NCBI GenBank assembly: GCA_900110005.1
Contig: FOCC01000002.1
Coordinates: 62,001-126,000, forward strand
Source of the DNA: Ligilactobacillus sp. WC1T17
GTDB lineage: Bacteria > Bacillota > Bacilli > Lactobacillales > Lactobacillaceae
DNA: 64,000 bases
Direction of reading: 5' to 3'
Below are positions 1 through 9,095 of this stretch, piece after piece. Numbering within the stretch: the stretch's first letter is position 1; every line of letters starts with the position of its first letter. The notes beneath the pieces were generated by a model, which searched no databases, was not told the origin of the DNA, and was given only the letters and a program-made list of their open reading frames with translations. Position numbers and translations under genes: made by a program.

Positions 1-415
1 CTGCCAATTTATACCACGTTTCCTGTTTTAAAGAAACAAATGGCTGCGTTTCAATCAATCCTAATTCTTCTGCCAGCCAATCACTGGTGCCGCCTTGCGC
101 ATTATCCAACAAAGTATGGGCTCCAAAAACAGTTAAGTTGTTTTTTAAAATATCAGCATACATTTTATGCTGCGGTATACTCAAATCTATTGATTTAACC
201 GGCACAAACATGGCAGGGTGGTGAGCAAAAATAAAATCAGCACCTATTTCAAGTGCTTCTTTAACCACAGCCGGTCTCACATCAAGCGTCACAAGCATTT
301 TTTTGACTTCATGATCTAATGATCCTAACTGTAAGCCAACAGGATCGCCTTTTTCGGCAATAAAAGGCGGTGCAAATTGATAAAAACGGTCGACGATATC
401 TTTTACTTTAACCAT
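1..415 (-). CDS. Nif3-like dinuclear metal-centre protein, partial (C-terminus beyond the window)
   Basis: About 138 N-terminal codons are present, read from ATG at 415 to the window edge. The translation begins MVKVKDIVDRFYQFAPP and contains GDPVGLQLG, the metal-ligand motif AHHP, and GAHTLLDNAQGG, all typical of the Nif3/YqfO (GTP cyclohydrolase I type 2-like) family. The biochemical role of this family is poorly defined; members bind two metal ions. The start overlaps the end of trmK by 8 bp, the same trmK-yqfO coupling seen in Bacillus, so translation is probably coupled. Confidence 0.88.
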   Translation of the reverse strand, partial: MVKVKDIVDRFYQFAPPFIAEKGDPVGLQLGSLDHEVKKMLVTLDVRPAVVKEALEIGADFIFAHHPAMFVPVKSIDLSIPQHKMYADILKNNLTVFGAHTLLDNAQGGTSDWLAEELGLIETQPFVSLKQETWYKLA

Positions 416-1106
416 GTAAAACACCTTCAATTTGAGCAATTTCAGCTTCAATTTCTTTGATTTTAGCTGTGGGAACCTGTTTAGCTTTTTGCATTTGCGC
501 TAAAACCTTTTTTAACTTGTCTTTTTCCTTAGTCCACTTCGCCTTAAAGACTTGATTTTGCTCCTGGCGCAAGGCTGGACCAAATAATAAGTCTAATTCA
601 GATAAGCTAGGTTCAGCACCCGTCCAGTCTGCCACGATAATTTCATAAGTATGGCCGTCTTCTGCTAAAATTTCTTCTGCTTTGATGGTATAACCATTAG
701 CATCTAAAAAGAGGCGGACATTTTTTTCACCCACATTTGGCTGTAAAATAAGGCGCGGATGATTTTGTAATTTAGCTTTACCCGCCTGCAAAATATCAGC
801 AATCAAAGGCCCGCCCATCCCGCAAATTGTAATCGTATCAATGTTATCGGTTAATTCAACGGCAGCTAAACCGTCTTTTAACCGTGCTTGCACGACGCCG
901 GTTAAACCTTCTTTTAAAATTTCATTTTGCGCATTTTCAAAAGGACCCTTAACTACTTCGCCGGCAATTGCAAAAGTAATTTGCTTATTTAAAGCCAGGT
1001 AAGCCGGCAAATAGGCATGATCAGAGCCGATATCAGCTAACCTTGCCCCCTTTGGCACAAACGAAGCAACTGTCTTCAAGCGCTTTGACAAATGATGTGC
1101 ATCCAA
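408..1106 (-). CDS. trmK: tRNA (adenine(22)-N(1))-methyltransferase TrmK
   Basis: The 232-residue protein methylates N1 of A22 in tRNA using S-adenosylmethionine. The N-terminal half is a class I Rossmann fold with the SAM motif RLADIGSDHAYLP (about residues 22-34) and the family signature CGMGGPLIADIL (about 94-105). The C-terminal part is a helical, Lys-rich segment that usually forms a coiled coil. The start codon is TTG at 1106, seven bases after a GGGGGG Shine-Dalgarno; the nearby ATG at 1102 is out of frame. The gene lies 13 bp downstream of lepA and overlaps the Nif3-like gene. Confidence 0.92.
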   Translation of the reverse strand: MDAHHLSKRLKTVASFVPKGARLADIGSDHAYLPAYLALNKQITFAIAGEVVKGPFENAQNEILKEGLTGVVQARLKDGLAAVELTDNIDTITICGMGGPLIADILQAGKAKLQNHPRLILQPNVGEKNVRLFLDANGYTIKAEEILAEDGHTYEIIVADWTGAEPSLSELDLLFGPALRQEQNQVFKAKWTKEKDKLKKVLAQMQKAKQVPTAKIKEIEAEIAQIEGVLHG

Positions 1107-1119
1107 AAATTAGCCCCCC

Positions 1120-2949
1120 TTATTTAACTTCTTCATCCGTCTTCAAAACAGCCATAAAGGCTTCTTGCGGCACAACAACCCGTCCAACGGCCTTCATCCG
1201 TTTTTTACCGCGTTTTTGTTTATCCAATAGCTTCGCACGGCGGTCAGGATCACCCGTATGAATCCTAGCCGTTACATCTTTGCGATAAGCTTTGATATTG
1301 GTACGGGCAATAATCTTCGCACCAATAGCTGCTTGAATTGGAATTTCAAAGTTTTGCCGTGGAATAATTGTTTTAAGCTTGTCGGCAATCACCCGACCGC
1401 GTTGTGCCGCAAATTGACGGTGCGTAATAAAGCTCAAGGCATCAACCTTATCCCCATTAAGCAAAATATCAATTTTAACCAAATCACTTGGACGTGTTCC
1501 ATCTAATTCATAATCAAGTGAAGCATATCCGCGTGTGCTGGATTTTAATTTATCAAAGAAATCAAAGATAATTTCTGACAGCGGCATTTCGTAAATGACA
1601 TTAACCCGATAATCATCTAAGTATTCCATCGTTACAAAATTTCCCCGTTTGCGCTGGCATAATTCCATAACGGGGCCAACATAATCATTTGGCACCATGA
1701 CTTCAGCCTTGACAAAAGGCTCATTTATTTGTTTAATCTGCGGTGCTTCAGGCATTTCCGAAGGATTAGTGACACTGATGTGGCTGCCGTCTGTCAATTC
1801 AACATCATAGGTAACAGAAGGAGCCGTTGTAATCAAATCCATCCCAAATTCACGTTCCAAACGTTCTTGGATAACATCCATATGCAAAAGGCCTAAAAAG
1901 CCGCAGCGAAAACCAAAGCCTAAAGCTTGTGAAGTTTCTGGTTCAAATTCAAGTGCCGCATCATTTAATTTGAGCTTTTCCAAAGCTTCTCTTAAATCGT
2001 TATATTTGGCATTATCGGTAGGATAAAGGCCGGCAAAAACCATTGGATTCATTTCCCGATAACCAGCTAAAGGTTTAGCGGTTGGGTTGTCAGCGTTTGT
2101 TACCGTATCACCAACACGTGTATCTTGAATATCTTTAATGCTGGCGGTTAAATAACCAACGTCCCCAGCCATCAAATAATCTCTTTTCAAAGGCTTAGGT
2201 GAGTTAACCCCTACTTCAACAACTTCATAACTGGTATTGCTATTCATCATTAAAATACGGTCTCCTGGCTTAACTGTCCCTTCAACCACGCGAATACTCA
2301 AAACAACACCCCGATAATCATCATAGACTGAATCAAAGACTAAAGCTTTCAAAGGTGCCTTTAAATCCCCAGCTGGTGCCGGTACTTTTTGCACAATTTG
2401 TTCCAGCATTTCTTTAATGCCAATACCTTCTTTAGCCGAAGCTAAAACCGCTTCAGAAGCGTCTAAACCAATGACATCTTCAATTTCTTGCCGCACCTTT
2501 TCCGGTTCAGCTGAAGGCAAGTCAATTTTGTTGATGACCGGCACAATTTCCAAATCATCATCTAAGGCCAAGTAAACATTGGCTAGTGTTTGAGCTTCAA
2601 CCCCTTGTGCAGCATCAACAACTAATACAGCACCTTCACACGCAGCCAGTGAACGTGAAACTTCATAAGAAAAATCGACATGTCCTGGCGTATCAATCAA
2701 ATGGAAGATATAATCTTCGCCATCTTCAGCATGATAGTGCAATTCAACAGCATTTAATTTGATCGTAATCCCACGTTCCCGTTCCAAATCCATTGAATCC
2801 AGTAATTGATCCTTCATTTCGCGCTTAGAAACAGTATCTGTTAATTCAAGGATGCGGTCCGCTAACGTTGATTTACCATGATCAATATGAGCAACAATTG
2901 AAAAGTTGCGAATATGTTTTTGCCGCTCTTTCATTTTTTCATAATCCAT
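1120..2949 (-). CDS. lepA: Elongation factor 4 (LepA), ribosome back-translocating GTPase
   Basis: The product has 609 residues, the normal length. It carries the G1 loop AHIDHGKST at residues 20-28, [16 protein letters not shown], and the LepA C-terminal region ending in [18 protein letters not shown]. LepA binds ribosomes and is associated with translation under stress and with initiation. I chose ATG at 2949 because AGGA lies about 8 bases upstream; a longer reading from 2991 lacks an obvious ribosome binding site. In many lactobacilli lepA follows dnaJ; here it has its own promoter and a long structured leader. trmK follows and may be co-transcribed. Confidence 0.95.
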   Translation of the reverse strand: MDYEKMKERQKHIRNFSIVAHIDHGKSTLADRILELTDTVSKREMKDQLLDSMDLERERGITIKLNAVELHYHAEDGEDYIFHLIDTPGHVDFSYEVSRSLAACEGAVLVVDAAQGVEAQTLANVYLALDDDLEIVPVINKIDLPSAEPEKVRQEIEDVIGLDASEAVLASAKEGIGIKEMLEQIVQKVPAPAGDLKAPLKALVFDSVYDDYRGVVLSIRVVEGTVKPGDRILMMNSNTSYEVVEVGVNSPKPLKRDYLMAGDVGYLTASIKDIQDTRVGDTVTNADNPTAKPLAGYREMNPMVFAGLYPTDNAKYNDLREALEKLKLNDAALEFEPETSQALGFGFRCGFLGLLHMDVIQERLEREFGMDLITTAPSVTYDVELTDGSHISVTNPSEMPEAPQIKQINEPFVKAEVMVPNDYVGPVMELCQRKRGNFVTMEYLDDYRVNVIYEMPLSEIIFDFFDKLKSSTRGYASLDYELDGTRPSDLVKIDILLNGDKVDALSFITHRQFAAQRGRVIADKLKTIIPRQNFEIPIQAAIGAKIIARTNIKAYRKDVTARIHTGDPDRRAKLLDKQKRGKKRMKAVGRVVVPQEAFMAVLKTDEEVK

Positions 2950-2961
2950 TAGCTTTTCCTG

Positions 2962-3134
2962 CTTTCTTTCAAAATTCAGCATTTTCTGCAATAAAGAAGA
3001 GGTGAATCAAAATCCACCCCTCAAATAATTATCCAACTCAAGCTGATTTATTAGTTAGTTGGCAAAGGGCTTTGATTGTCCTGCCCTAAGGTCAGAAAAT
3101 ATCACCAACTGCTGTTTTAACAACAGTTAACCTG
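2962..3134 (-). ncRNA. Structured leader RNA upstream of lepA, possible attenuator
   Basis: The transcript from the promoter at 3141-3169 would have about 180 nt of leader. On the minus strand I see: hairpin I (3107-3128, ten pairs with one G-U); stem II AGTTGG/CCAACT (3105-3110 with 3057-3062) enclosing AGGGC/GCCCT; stem III CCAACT/AGTTGG (3057-3062 with 3033-3038); and a final hairpin GAGGGGTG/CACCTCTT (2997-3022) followed by a U-rich stretch. I and II share bases, and II and III share bases, so they are mutually exclusive. This is attenuator-like, but I do not recognise a known riboswitch or T-box. Confidence 0.5.
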
Positions 3135-3140
3135 CTTTCG

Positions 3141-3169
3141 ATTATATCATTCTCTAAAACAAATGTCAC
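3141..3169 (-). promoter_or_regulatory. Sigma-A type promoter for the lepA transcript
   Basis: On the minus strand the -35 box is GTGACA (3169-3164), the spacer is 17 bp and the -10 box is a perfect TATAAT (3146-3141). It lies just upstream of the structured leader. Confidence 0.7.
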
Positions 3170-3194
3170 TTGTATGTGCTATCTGCTGTAAAAC

Positions 3195-3224
3195 AAAAAA
3201 GTATCTGCTGTGTAAAGCAGATAC
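3195..3224 (-). terminator. Rho-independent terminator of the 3230-5579 operon
   Basis: Perfect 9-bp stem GTATCTGCT/AGCAGATAC (3201-3224) followed on the minus strand by a run of six T, directly after the stop codon of the last gene of the operon. Confidence 0.85.
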
Positions 3225-3229
3225 TTTTT

Positions 3230-3694
3230 TCAAGCTGTTAGTTCATTATAATAAGCAACAATTTTTTGTTCGTCTAAAGCCAAATCAACCAAGCCATATT
3301 TTAAGATAACATGCCAAGCCCGCACAAAATCGCTCAACTGGTGCTCAAAGTGACTTTTTTCCAATAAACGGACAGCGATTAAATAAACGGCGTTAAAAGA
3401 CTGGCTTTGCCATTTAGCGCGCATCTTTTGCAATTCTTCGTCTGATAATAACAGTTTATAACTGGTCTTTTGTTCATTGGAAATCATAAAAAAGGCCAAT
3501 AATACTTTTGCATATGCTTGATATTTTTCTGGATTTGAGCCTTTATTTGATACTTCCATCAAGTCACTCAAAGAACACAACAAGTCAGTGTATAATCCAT
3601 TTAAACGTTCTTGGTCGCTATATTTTTTTAAAGGAATAACTTGGCGCGGATAATGGTGCAGCGCCCTTTTAGCCATCGCAGCTATATCCATCAC
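3230..3694 (-). CDS. Conserved-looking hypothetical protein, third gene of an unrecognised operon
   Basis: I do not recognise this 154-residue protein. It is predicted to be soluble and mostly helical, with no signal peptide or membrane segment. It overlaps the upstream gene by 4 bp, so it is almost certainly translated together with it, and a strong terminator follows the stop. MMD at the N-terminus gives two adjacent candidate ATG codons. The tight coupling suggests it works with the two genes upstream. Confidence 0.7.
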   Translation of the reverse strand: MMDIAAMAKRALHHYPRQVIPLKKYSDQERLNGLYTDLLCSLSDLMEVSNKGSNPEKYQAYAKVLLAFFMISNEQKTSYKLLLSDEELQKMRAKWQSQSFNAVYLIAVRLLEKSHFEHQLSDFVRAWHVILKYGLVDLALDEQKIVAYYNELTA

Positions 3695-4695
3695 TTATCA
3701 TCTGCTTCCATAAAAACTTCATGACACCTAATTTGCACATCATTTTCATTTTCCAAGTACCAGTCAACCAAAAAATCGTTATCAACTAACAAATCAAACA
3801 ACGAGACCTGATTATCAGGGTCATCAACTTTCATTACCCAGCAAGGCTGTGTAGCTTGAACTAAATCCTTGTTGAACAAGGTTAAAACAACTTGGCCCTT
3901 AAGCTTTAGCACCGCTTCCCCGTTCATACCGGAAATAAGCATCAAGCCAGCTTGCGAACTTTTGACAAAAAGCTTATCAAGCGCATCATCAGGATCAGTT
4001 GCGGTTTGCATTTGATAAAGCTTATCATATGTGGCATCAAAGAAGTTAAAGTCCACTTCATAACCATAATCGGCTTGGAGATATTGACCTAAAGCTACTA
4101 AATACCTCTCAAAATGCTTTAAAATATGTTTTTGAACTTGATCACGATAATTGACTAATAATAATTTAGTTAAATCTTGGCTATTGAAGTACAATTGCTT
4201 TTTTTCAAAATCAATGAAAAATAACCTCAAGCCGGTTTTTTCTTCAACATAAAAAGCCTGCTGATTATTGGCTGGATTAACTGCAAATTTAAAAATCCCC
4301 CGGTCATTAATGCCTGGAAATTCATGGTATAAACTTTGCTTTTGTTCACTGGATTGCAAAATAATCGTTTCGTCTTCATGCAAACCTAGTAGACGGTTAA
4401 CAAAAATCAAATAAAAATCAGCACGGCTATATTGCAGCGGATAGACTAAATAGCTGCTATCAAGCTGATAGGAGGCTAAAATTTGGACAGCTTTCAACAA
4501 TTCATTGACATCGTCCGTTTTAATTAAAGTATCCAAAACTTCGGTGAAATAAAGGCCAGCATTTAAATTATCTTTTAATTGCTGATTATATTCAACCAAA
4601 CGGTCGGCCGTCGATTGGGCCGGCGCAAAAGCTCCGGCTGATTCAACATCAAATTCTGATTCATGAGGATAAAAAACCACTGTTTCTAATTTCAT
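3691..4695 (-). CDS. Hypothetical protein, second gene of an unrecognised operon
   Basis: A 334-residue protein of unknown function, acidic overall, with no membrane segment or motif I can name. It begins 2 bp after the stop of the upstream coiled-coil gene and overlaps the following gene by 4 bp. The end (VQIRCHEVFMEADDK) is strongly charged. It is probably a partner of the two adjacent products. Confidence 0.7.
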   Translation of the reverse strand: MKLETVVFYPHESEFDVESAGAFAPAQSTADRLVEYNQQLKDNLNAGLYFTEVLDTLIKTDDVNELLKAVQILASYQLDSSYLVYPLQYSRADFYLIFVNRLLGLHEDETIILQSSEQKQSLYHEFPGINDRGIFKFAVNPANNQQAFYVEEKTGLRLFFIDFEKKQLYFNSQDLTKLLLVNYRDQVQKHILKHFERYLVALGQYLQADYGYEVDFNFFDATYDKLYQMQTATDPDDALDKLFVKSSQAGLMLISGMNGEAVLKLKGQVVLTLFNKDLVQATQPCWVMKVDDPDNQVSLFDLLVDNDFLVDWYLENENDVQIRCHEVFMEADDK

Positions 4696-4697
4696 AA

Positions 4698-5579
4698 TTA
4701 AACCTCCTGATTATCATGTGCAATTAAATTTGCAATATAATCACGATATAAAACTTTATTTTGCGCTTCAAAATCAGCAAAGCTGCCAAACTTGGCCAAG
4801 ATACTTTGCTTTTCATACCCTAGTAAAGTATCTTCTTTTGATAAAGCTAAAATCTTTTTTTCGTTATCATGGATTCTTTGATATCCATCAAATACTTTAG
4901 CATCTAATTTTTCGTAACGGTTTAATTCATCTTCCAGCTGCTGTTTTCTTTCCCTTTGCTTAGAAGCTTCCCAAGGCATAACCTTCATTTGATTCAAGTC
5001 TTTTAATTTACGGCGAATCCGCTCTTGTTCAGCATCACGAGCATTTTTTGAATCCAAAAGTTCCTTAATTTCATCGTTTTCTTGTGACAAACGTTCAATC
5101 GTATCAGTGTTTAAACGCTTATTTTGCGCTTCAAATTCAAAAGAGCGGGCTAATTTTTGGTACTCTTCTTCATCAAAAACAAAAGCCACATTTAAAACAT
5201 CAAGTGTGCCGAATAAACGTCTTCCCCACCAATTGCCAAAGTAAAATTGGAAGTGGCCCCGACCGGTTTCTTCAAAATAAAAGAAAGGATATCGTTCGTT
5301 TAAAAAGGCGATTAATTTTTGACTTAAATAATCGCTCAAATAATCGTTGGCATCCACAACCAATTGTTCATTAGCCTTATCAGCCTGAATATGACGGGCT
5401 TTTTGAATTTCAGTAGCATACTTTTCACCATTAATTAGCTGATAAACCTGCCGATCATCTTGGTTGGCTACAGCTTGAGCCAAAGTTTGGAGATAGTCGG
5501 TTTTATTTTTCAAGACCATCGCCAAAGCTTTCGTAGCTTGGCCATGATCCACTAGTGTAAATTGATTTGAATTACTCAT
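4698..5579 (-). CDS. Hypothetical coiled-coil protein, first gene of an unrecognised operon
   Basis: About 293 residues. The N-terminal half includes an aromatic-rich segment (YPFFYFEETGRGHFQFYFGN). The middle (about residues 145-250) is dense in Lys, Glu, Gln and Arg with heptad-like leucines, typical of a coiled coil. ATG at 5579 has GAGGAA six bases upstream; ATG at 5600 with AAGGTG is an alternative adding seven residues. Coiled-coil proteins of this type are sometimes labelled SbcC-like, but I see no Walker motif, so I do not assign a nuclease role. Confidence 0.7.
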   Translation of the reverse strand: MSNSNQFTLVDHGQATKALAMVLKNKTDYLQTLAQAVANQDDRQVYQLINGEKYATEIQKARHIQADKANEQLVVDANDYLSDYLSQKLIAFLNERYPFFYFEETGRGHFQFYFGNWWGRRLFGTLDVLNVAFVFDEEEYQKLARSFEFEAQNKRLNTDTIERLSQENDEIKELLDSKNARDAEQERIRRKLKDLNQMKVMPWEASKQRERKQQLEDELNRYEKLDAKVFDGYQRIHDNEKKILALSKEDTLLGYEKQSILAKFGSFADFEAQNKVLYRDYIANLIAHDNQEV

Positions 5580-5677
5580 TGCTATTCCTCGATTCTTCAT
5601 AATCACCTTAATTATAAAACTATTTTAGCGTGAACCAAGAAGAAATCGTAGACAATTTTATTATTTTTATATTTTTT

Positions 5678-6379
5678 TTAATTATACAGTGCCGCTAGTT
5701 GCTTAAGCTCTGTTTTGGGCCGGACATTTTCATAAAAAAGCTGATATTGCTGCTGACACTTTTGGCACTGCCAAATTAAAGCGTGCAAAAAAAGTTGCTG
5801 TTCAGCCTGGTATCTCCCTAAAGCCTGCATTTCAACCACAATATAAAGCATCTTGGGAGCTTTTTCCACAAGCTGCCGGGCCGAAATGGTCAAATATTTG
5901 CTTTTAGCCTGCTTTTGATAACGTATTTTTAACTGTCGCAGCTGTCTTTTACTCAATTTTTCAAAATAAGCTAGGCAAATCCCGCTTGATTTTTGGCATA
6001 AAATCTTATTGCCCAGCCGTAAAATCTCCGGTTCCAAGTTAATTGAAGCTGTCTGCCAACGGATTTCTTTACGATAAATTTCACCATTTATTTCAAATAA
6101 TATTTGCTGCGGCAAGTCGATAATTACCCCACTGGCTAACCCGCTTTTGGGGAAAAAGCCCTTTTTAAGTGCCAACAGTGTCAAATTGAGTGTCATTTGA
6201 AAAGCTAAGTTATGGCTTCCTTTAGCCCGGTTTAGATACTTAGCCCTCAAATTCAACAAAGACGGCTTTTTTCCCATCAAAGACCGCAACAAACGATACT
6301 CTGTTTCCATGCGCAAACTAAGCTGGGTTAATTTAACAAATAATTGCCGTTGCCCCTTATTTAAAAATACTGCTTTCAA
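5678..6379 (-). CDS. Hypothetical basic protein
   Basis: I do not recognise this 233-residue, strongly basic protein (many Lys, Arg and Gln). The C-terminal part contains CQKCQQQYQLFY, a single CxxC pair, which alone is not enough to call a zinc finger. The start is TTG at 6379, seven bases after GGGGGA. It stands alone between the hypothetical operon and mvaS, reading the same way as both. Confidence 0.6.
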   Translation of the reverse strand: MKAVFLNKGQRQLFVKLTQLSLRMETEYRLLRSLMGKKPSLLNLRAKYLNRAKGSHNLAFQMTLNLTLLALKKGFFPKSGLASGVIIDLPQQILFEINGEIYRKEIRWQTASINLEPEILRLGNKILCQKSSGICLAYFEKLSKRQLRQLKIRYQKQAKSKYLTISARQLVEKAPKMLYIVVEMQALGRYQAEQQLFLHALIWQCQKCQQQYQLFYENVRPKTELKQLAALYN

Positions 6380-6443
6380 AAAAAAATCCCCCTTTTTTCC
6401 ATCTATTAGTAAAGACGCAAAAAAGAGCGATTTTATTTATTAT

Positions 6444-7607
6444 TTATCTGGCAAGATATTGGCGTTGATATTCGCTAATTCCTGTAAAAACAAACGGTGC
6501 TTGATCTTGGCTTACGTCCAACACTAAATCTTTAGCTCGCATATCCAAAGCACTGAAGATTTGTTCATATTCAGCTACACTAACCTGTTTTCTGTGAGCT
6601 AGCAGCTGTTCATAGAAAACAGGATCAAGCATTTTTTCAAAACCAGGCATTAATAAGCCGCTAAAGAATTCGCCTTGCGCTCCTGACCCGTAACTGAACA
6701 ATCCTAGCCGTTCATGTGCTTTTAAAGAATCAGACAAATTAAGCAGGGAAAGCAGACCTAAATACAGTGAGCCTGTGTACAAATTACCTACTTGACGACT
6801 ATATTGCCGTGAAAATTCAAATTGCCGCAGCAATTTGCCAGCCACCAGTGGATCAACCCCCGCCAAAGCGGCTCTTAAGCCTTTTAAGCCTTGTTTAGTG
6901 TATGGCAGATGGAATAAAAGTGCCTTAAATTCTTCTATTCGAATTCCTGTTTGAGCTTGATATGCTTCAAAAACTTTTTGGAAAAATTCAACATAAATGT
7001 TAGCCGAAAATTTACCATCAACTAAAGCTTCCGTATGGTCGAAAGGACGCCAAAAATCCATTGCATCATCCATATAATAGCTGCAAGTATCTTCCAAAGC
7101 TAAAATCCGCGGATTAGCAGCAATTACCATGGCACAAGCTCCCCCACCCTGGGTTGGTTCGCCTTTGGTATGTAAACCATAACGAGCAATATCTGCTCCA
7201 ACAACCAGTGCTTTTTTATCAGGATGCAAAGCAACGTGCCCCTTAGCCAATTGCAAAGCAGCTGTAGCACCATAACAAGCCTGCTTTAACTCAACTGCGC
7301 GCAAATAGTGTGAAAGACCTAAAAGACGGCTGAGGTAAACAGCCGAGGATTTTGAATTATCGATACCTGATTCGGTCGCAAAAATAACCAGATCAATCTG
7401 CTTTTTATCTTCTTCTGTTAAGATTTTTGAACAAGCATTAGCCGCTAAAGTCACCGCATCTTGGGTGGGAGGAATAACTGCCATTTTTGCTTGTCCGATT
7501 CCGATTAAATATTTATTGGGATCTTCATTACGTGCCTGGGCTAATTCAGCCATATCGACATATAAATCAGATGTATAAAAACCTAATTTATCGATTCCTA
7601 TTTGCAT
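6444..7607 (-). CDS. mvaS: Hydroxymethylglutaryl-CoA synthase (mevalonate pathway)
   Basis: 387 residues, the usual length. The enzyme condenses acetyl-CoA and acetoacetyl-CoA to HMG-CoA, the committed entry to mevalonate and hence isoprenoids in lactic acid bacteria. The catalytic cysteine is C111 in ELKQACYGATAAL, with E79 in FATES, matching the numbering of the staphylococcal enzyme. Later conserved blocks FHLPYTKQGLKGLRAA and GNLYTGSLYLGLLSLL are present. ATG at 7607 follows a GTAGGAAAC ribosome binding site. It is divergent from acyP. Confidence 0.95.
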   Translation of the reverse strand: MQIGIDKLGFYTSDLYVDMAELAQARNEDPNKYLIGIGQAKMAVIPPTQDAVTLAANACSKILTEEDKKQIDLVIFATESGIDNSKSSAVYLSRLLGLSHYLRAVELKQACYGATAALQLAKGHVALHPDKKALVVGADIARYGLHTKGEPTQGGGACAMVIAANPRILALEDTCSYYMDDAMDFWRPFDHTEALVDGKFSANIYVEFFQKVFEAYQAQTGIRIEEFKALLFHLPYTKQGLKGLRAALAGVDPLVAGKLLRQFEFSRQYSRQVGNLYTGSLYLGLLSLLNLSDSLKAHERLGLFSYGSGAQGEFFSGLLMPGFEKMLDPVFYEQLLAHRKQVSVAEYEQIFSALDMRAKDLVLDVSQDQAPFVFTGISEYQRQYLAR

Positions 7608-7684
7608 ATTGTTTCCTACCTTACTGTTTTACTAATACTAGTTTAACTAATCATGCTTATTTTTTCAAACGAGCAAATATTTAG

Positions 7685-7712
7685 TTGCAAAATTTAAAAA
7701 GTGTCCCATAAT
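7685..7712 (+). promoter_or_regulatory. Probable promoter of acyP
   Basis: TTGCAA (7685-7690), 16-bp spacer, CATAAT (7707-7712). It lies about 35 bases before the acyP start in the divergent mvaS-acyP gap. Confidence 0.5.
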
Positions 7713-7748
7713 TAATTAAAGAAGAATCGAAAAGAAAGCAGGAACATT

Positions 7749-8036
7749 ATGCAAGCATATCAAATGACAGTCAACGGTTTAGTTCAAGGAGTCGGTTTTC
7801 GCTATATGACCCTTATCTTGGCAAATGAACTTAAAATTAAAGGCAAGGTTCAAAATATGCCTGACGGATCCGTTTATATTGAAGCACAAAGCGATGATAC
7901 AGATGCCTTAAGTCGCTTTATTGAAGGAATCAAAAATTCACCTACGCCAGCCGGCCGGGTAGATTCTTTTTCTATAGCATCGATGCAGCCCAAATCATAC
8001 ACCCGCTTTAACGTGGTTTATGCTGATAAAGGTTGA
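7749..8036 (+). CDS. acyP: Acylphosphatase
   Basis: 95 residues, the usual length. The family hydrolyses carboxyl-phosphate bonds of acylphosphates. The signature VNGLVQGVGFRYMT (residues 8-21) holds the catalytic arginine; the second conserved part is reduced to GKVQNMPDGSVYIEAQ, where the catalytic Asn is N36. AGCAGGAAC precedes the ATG. yidC follows after 60 bp in the same direction, an arrangement also common in other lactobacilli. Confidence 0.92.
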   Translation: MQAYQMTVNGLVQGVGFRYMTLILANELKIKGKVQNMPDGSVYIEAQSDDTDALSRFIEGIKNSPTPAGRVDSFSIASMQPKSYTRFNVVYADKG

Positions 8037-8096
8037 AAATGTTTGCAGATTAGGATATATTTATAAAGATAGTGTAGATGAAAGGATAATGATATT

Positions 8097-9029
8097 TTGA
8101 AGAACAAAAAGCTTTTGGCCCTATTGCCAGCCTTATTGACCGCTTCAATGGTCCTGTCAGGATGTGTTCAACGCACTTCTTCTGGCAAACCATACGGCTG
8201 GGTTTATGAAAATATGGCCATTCCAACACAGCACTTTTTGATGTGGCTGACCCATTTGATGGGCAATAGTTTGGGCTGGGCAATTATTTTATTGACCTTT
8301 ATCGTCCGTTTAATTTTGATGCCAATCATGCTTAATCAATCCAAAAATGCCACCATTCAACAAGAACGGATGGCTCACATTAAGCCTTTATTAGAAGACA
8401 TCACTAAAAGACAAAAAGCTGCTCAAACTGAAGCCGAAAAAATGGCTATCAACCAAGAAATGATGCGGCTTTACCGCGAAAATAACATTTCGATGACCGG
8501 CGGTATCGGCTGTTTACCCCTGCTAATTCAGATGCCAATCTTTGCAGCTTTGTACGCGGCCATCCAATATTCACCCGCTTTATCTAAATATGCCTTCTTT
8601 GGTATTAATTTAGGGCAAAAAAACGACTTTATCTTAGCTTTGGTAACCTTTGCGATTTATGCTTTGCAAGGTTGGATTTCGCTTTTGGGCGTACCGGAAG
8701 CACAAAAAAAGCAAATGCAAAGCATGATGATTATCAGTCCTTTGATGATTACCTTTATGACTTGGGTTTCCCCAGCCGGATTAGGTCTTTACTTCTTTGT
8801 GGGCGGGATTTTTGCCTGCTTACAAACCTTAATTATCAACTTTATGCGGCCTCGTATTCGGGCTGAAATTGCCGCTGAAATGAAAAAAAATCCGCCTAAA
8901 GCACCTGCTAAAGTAGAAGTACCAAAGGTAGATTCCAAACCTGCTCCTAAAAAAGCAGCCAACACCCAAACGACTGCAGGTCCTAAAAAGCAACGCAATG
9001 CTGGTAAACAACCCCGACGCAAGCGTTAA
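8097..9029 (+). CDS. yidC: Membrane protein insertase YidC (lipoprotein form)
   Basis: 310 residues. YidC/OxaA inserts and folds membrane proteins, with or without SecYEG. The N-terminus is a lipoprotein signal peptide ending in the lipobox LSGC (C23). Several membrane segments follow, including LGWAIILLTFIVRLILM, whose arginine is the conserved hydrophilic-groove residue, and SPALSKYAFFGINLG. The tail is highly basic (ends PRRKR), as in ribosome-binding YidC tails. The start is TTG at 8097, ten bases after AAAGGA; no in-frame ATG or GTG fits. Confidence 0.93.
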   Translation: MKNKKLLALLPALLTASMVLSGCVQRTSSGKPYGWVYENMAIPTQHFLMWLTHLMGNSLGWAIILLTFIVRLILMPIMLNQSKNATIQQERMAHIKPLLEDITKRQKAAQTEAEKMAINQEMMRLYRENNISMTGGIGCLPLLIQMPIFAALYAAIQYSPALSKYAFFGINLGQKNDFILALVTFAIYALQGWISLLGVPEAQKKQMQSMMIISPLMITFMTWVSPAGLGLYFFVGGIFACLQTLIINFMRPRIRAEIAAEMKKNPPKAPAKVEVPKVDSKPAPKKAANTQTTAGPKKQRNAGKQPRRKR

Positions 9030-9034
9030 AAAAA

Positions 9035-9087
9035 GACAAGGTTTAACCCTTGTCTAATTTAAAACCCCCGCCTAATTTAGACGGGGG
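9035..9087. terminator. Two tandem hairpins between convergent yidC and apt
   Basis: Hairpin one is GACAAGG/CCTTGTC (9035-9054). Hairpin two is CCCCCG/CGGGGG (9065-9087) followed by CTTTTATTTT on the plus strand and preceded by AAAA. The second can serve both directions. Confidence 0.8.
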
Positions 9088-9095
9088 CTTTTATT

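Noticed and set aside
2962-3134. T-box leader before lepA
   Set aside because: The T-box core (GGGTGGNACC) is absent, and lepA is not a tRNA-synthetase or amino-acid gene.
4698-5579. SbcC exonuclease assignment for the coiled-coil gene
   Set aside because: No Walker A, Walker B or signature motif; the coiled coil alone is not evidence.
8789-9022. Minus-strand open frames opposite the yidC tail
   Set aside because: They are shadows of the Lys/Ala/Pro-rich yidC tail and have no ribosome binding site.
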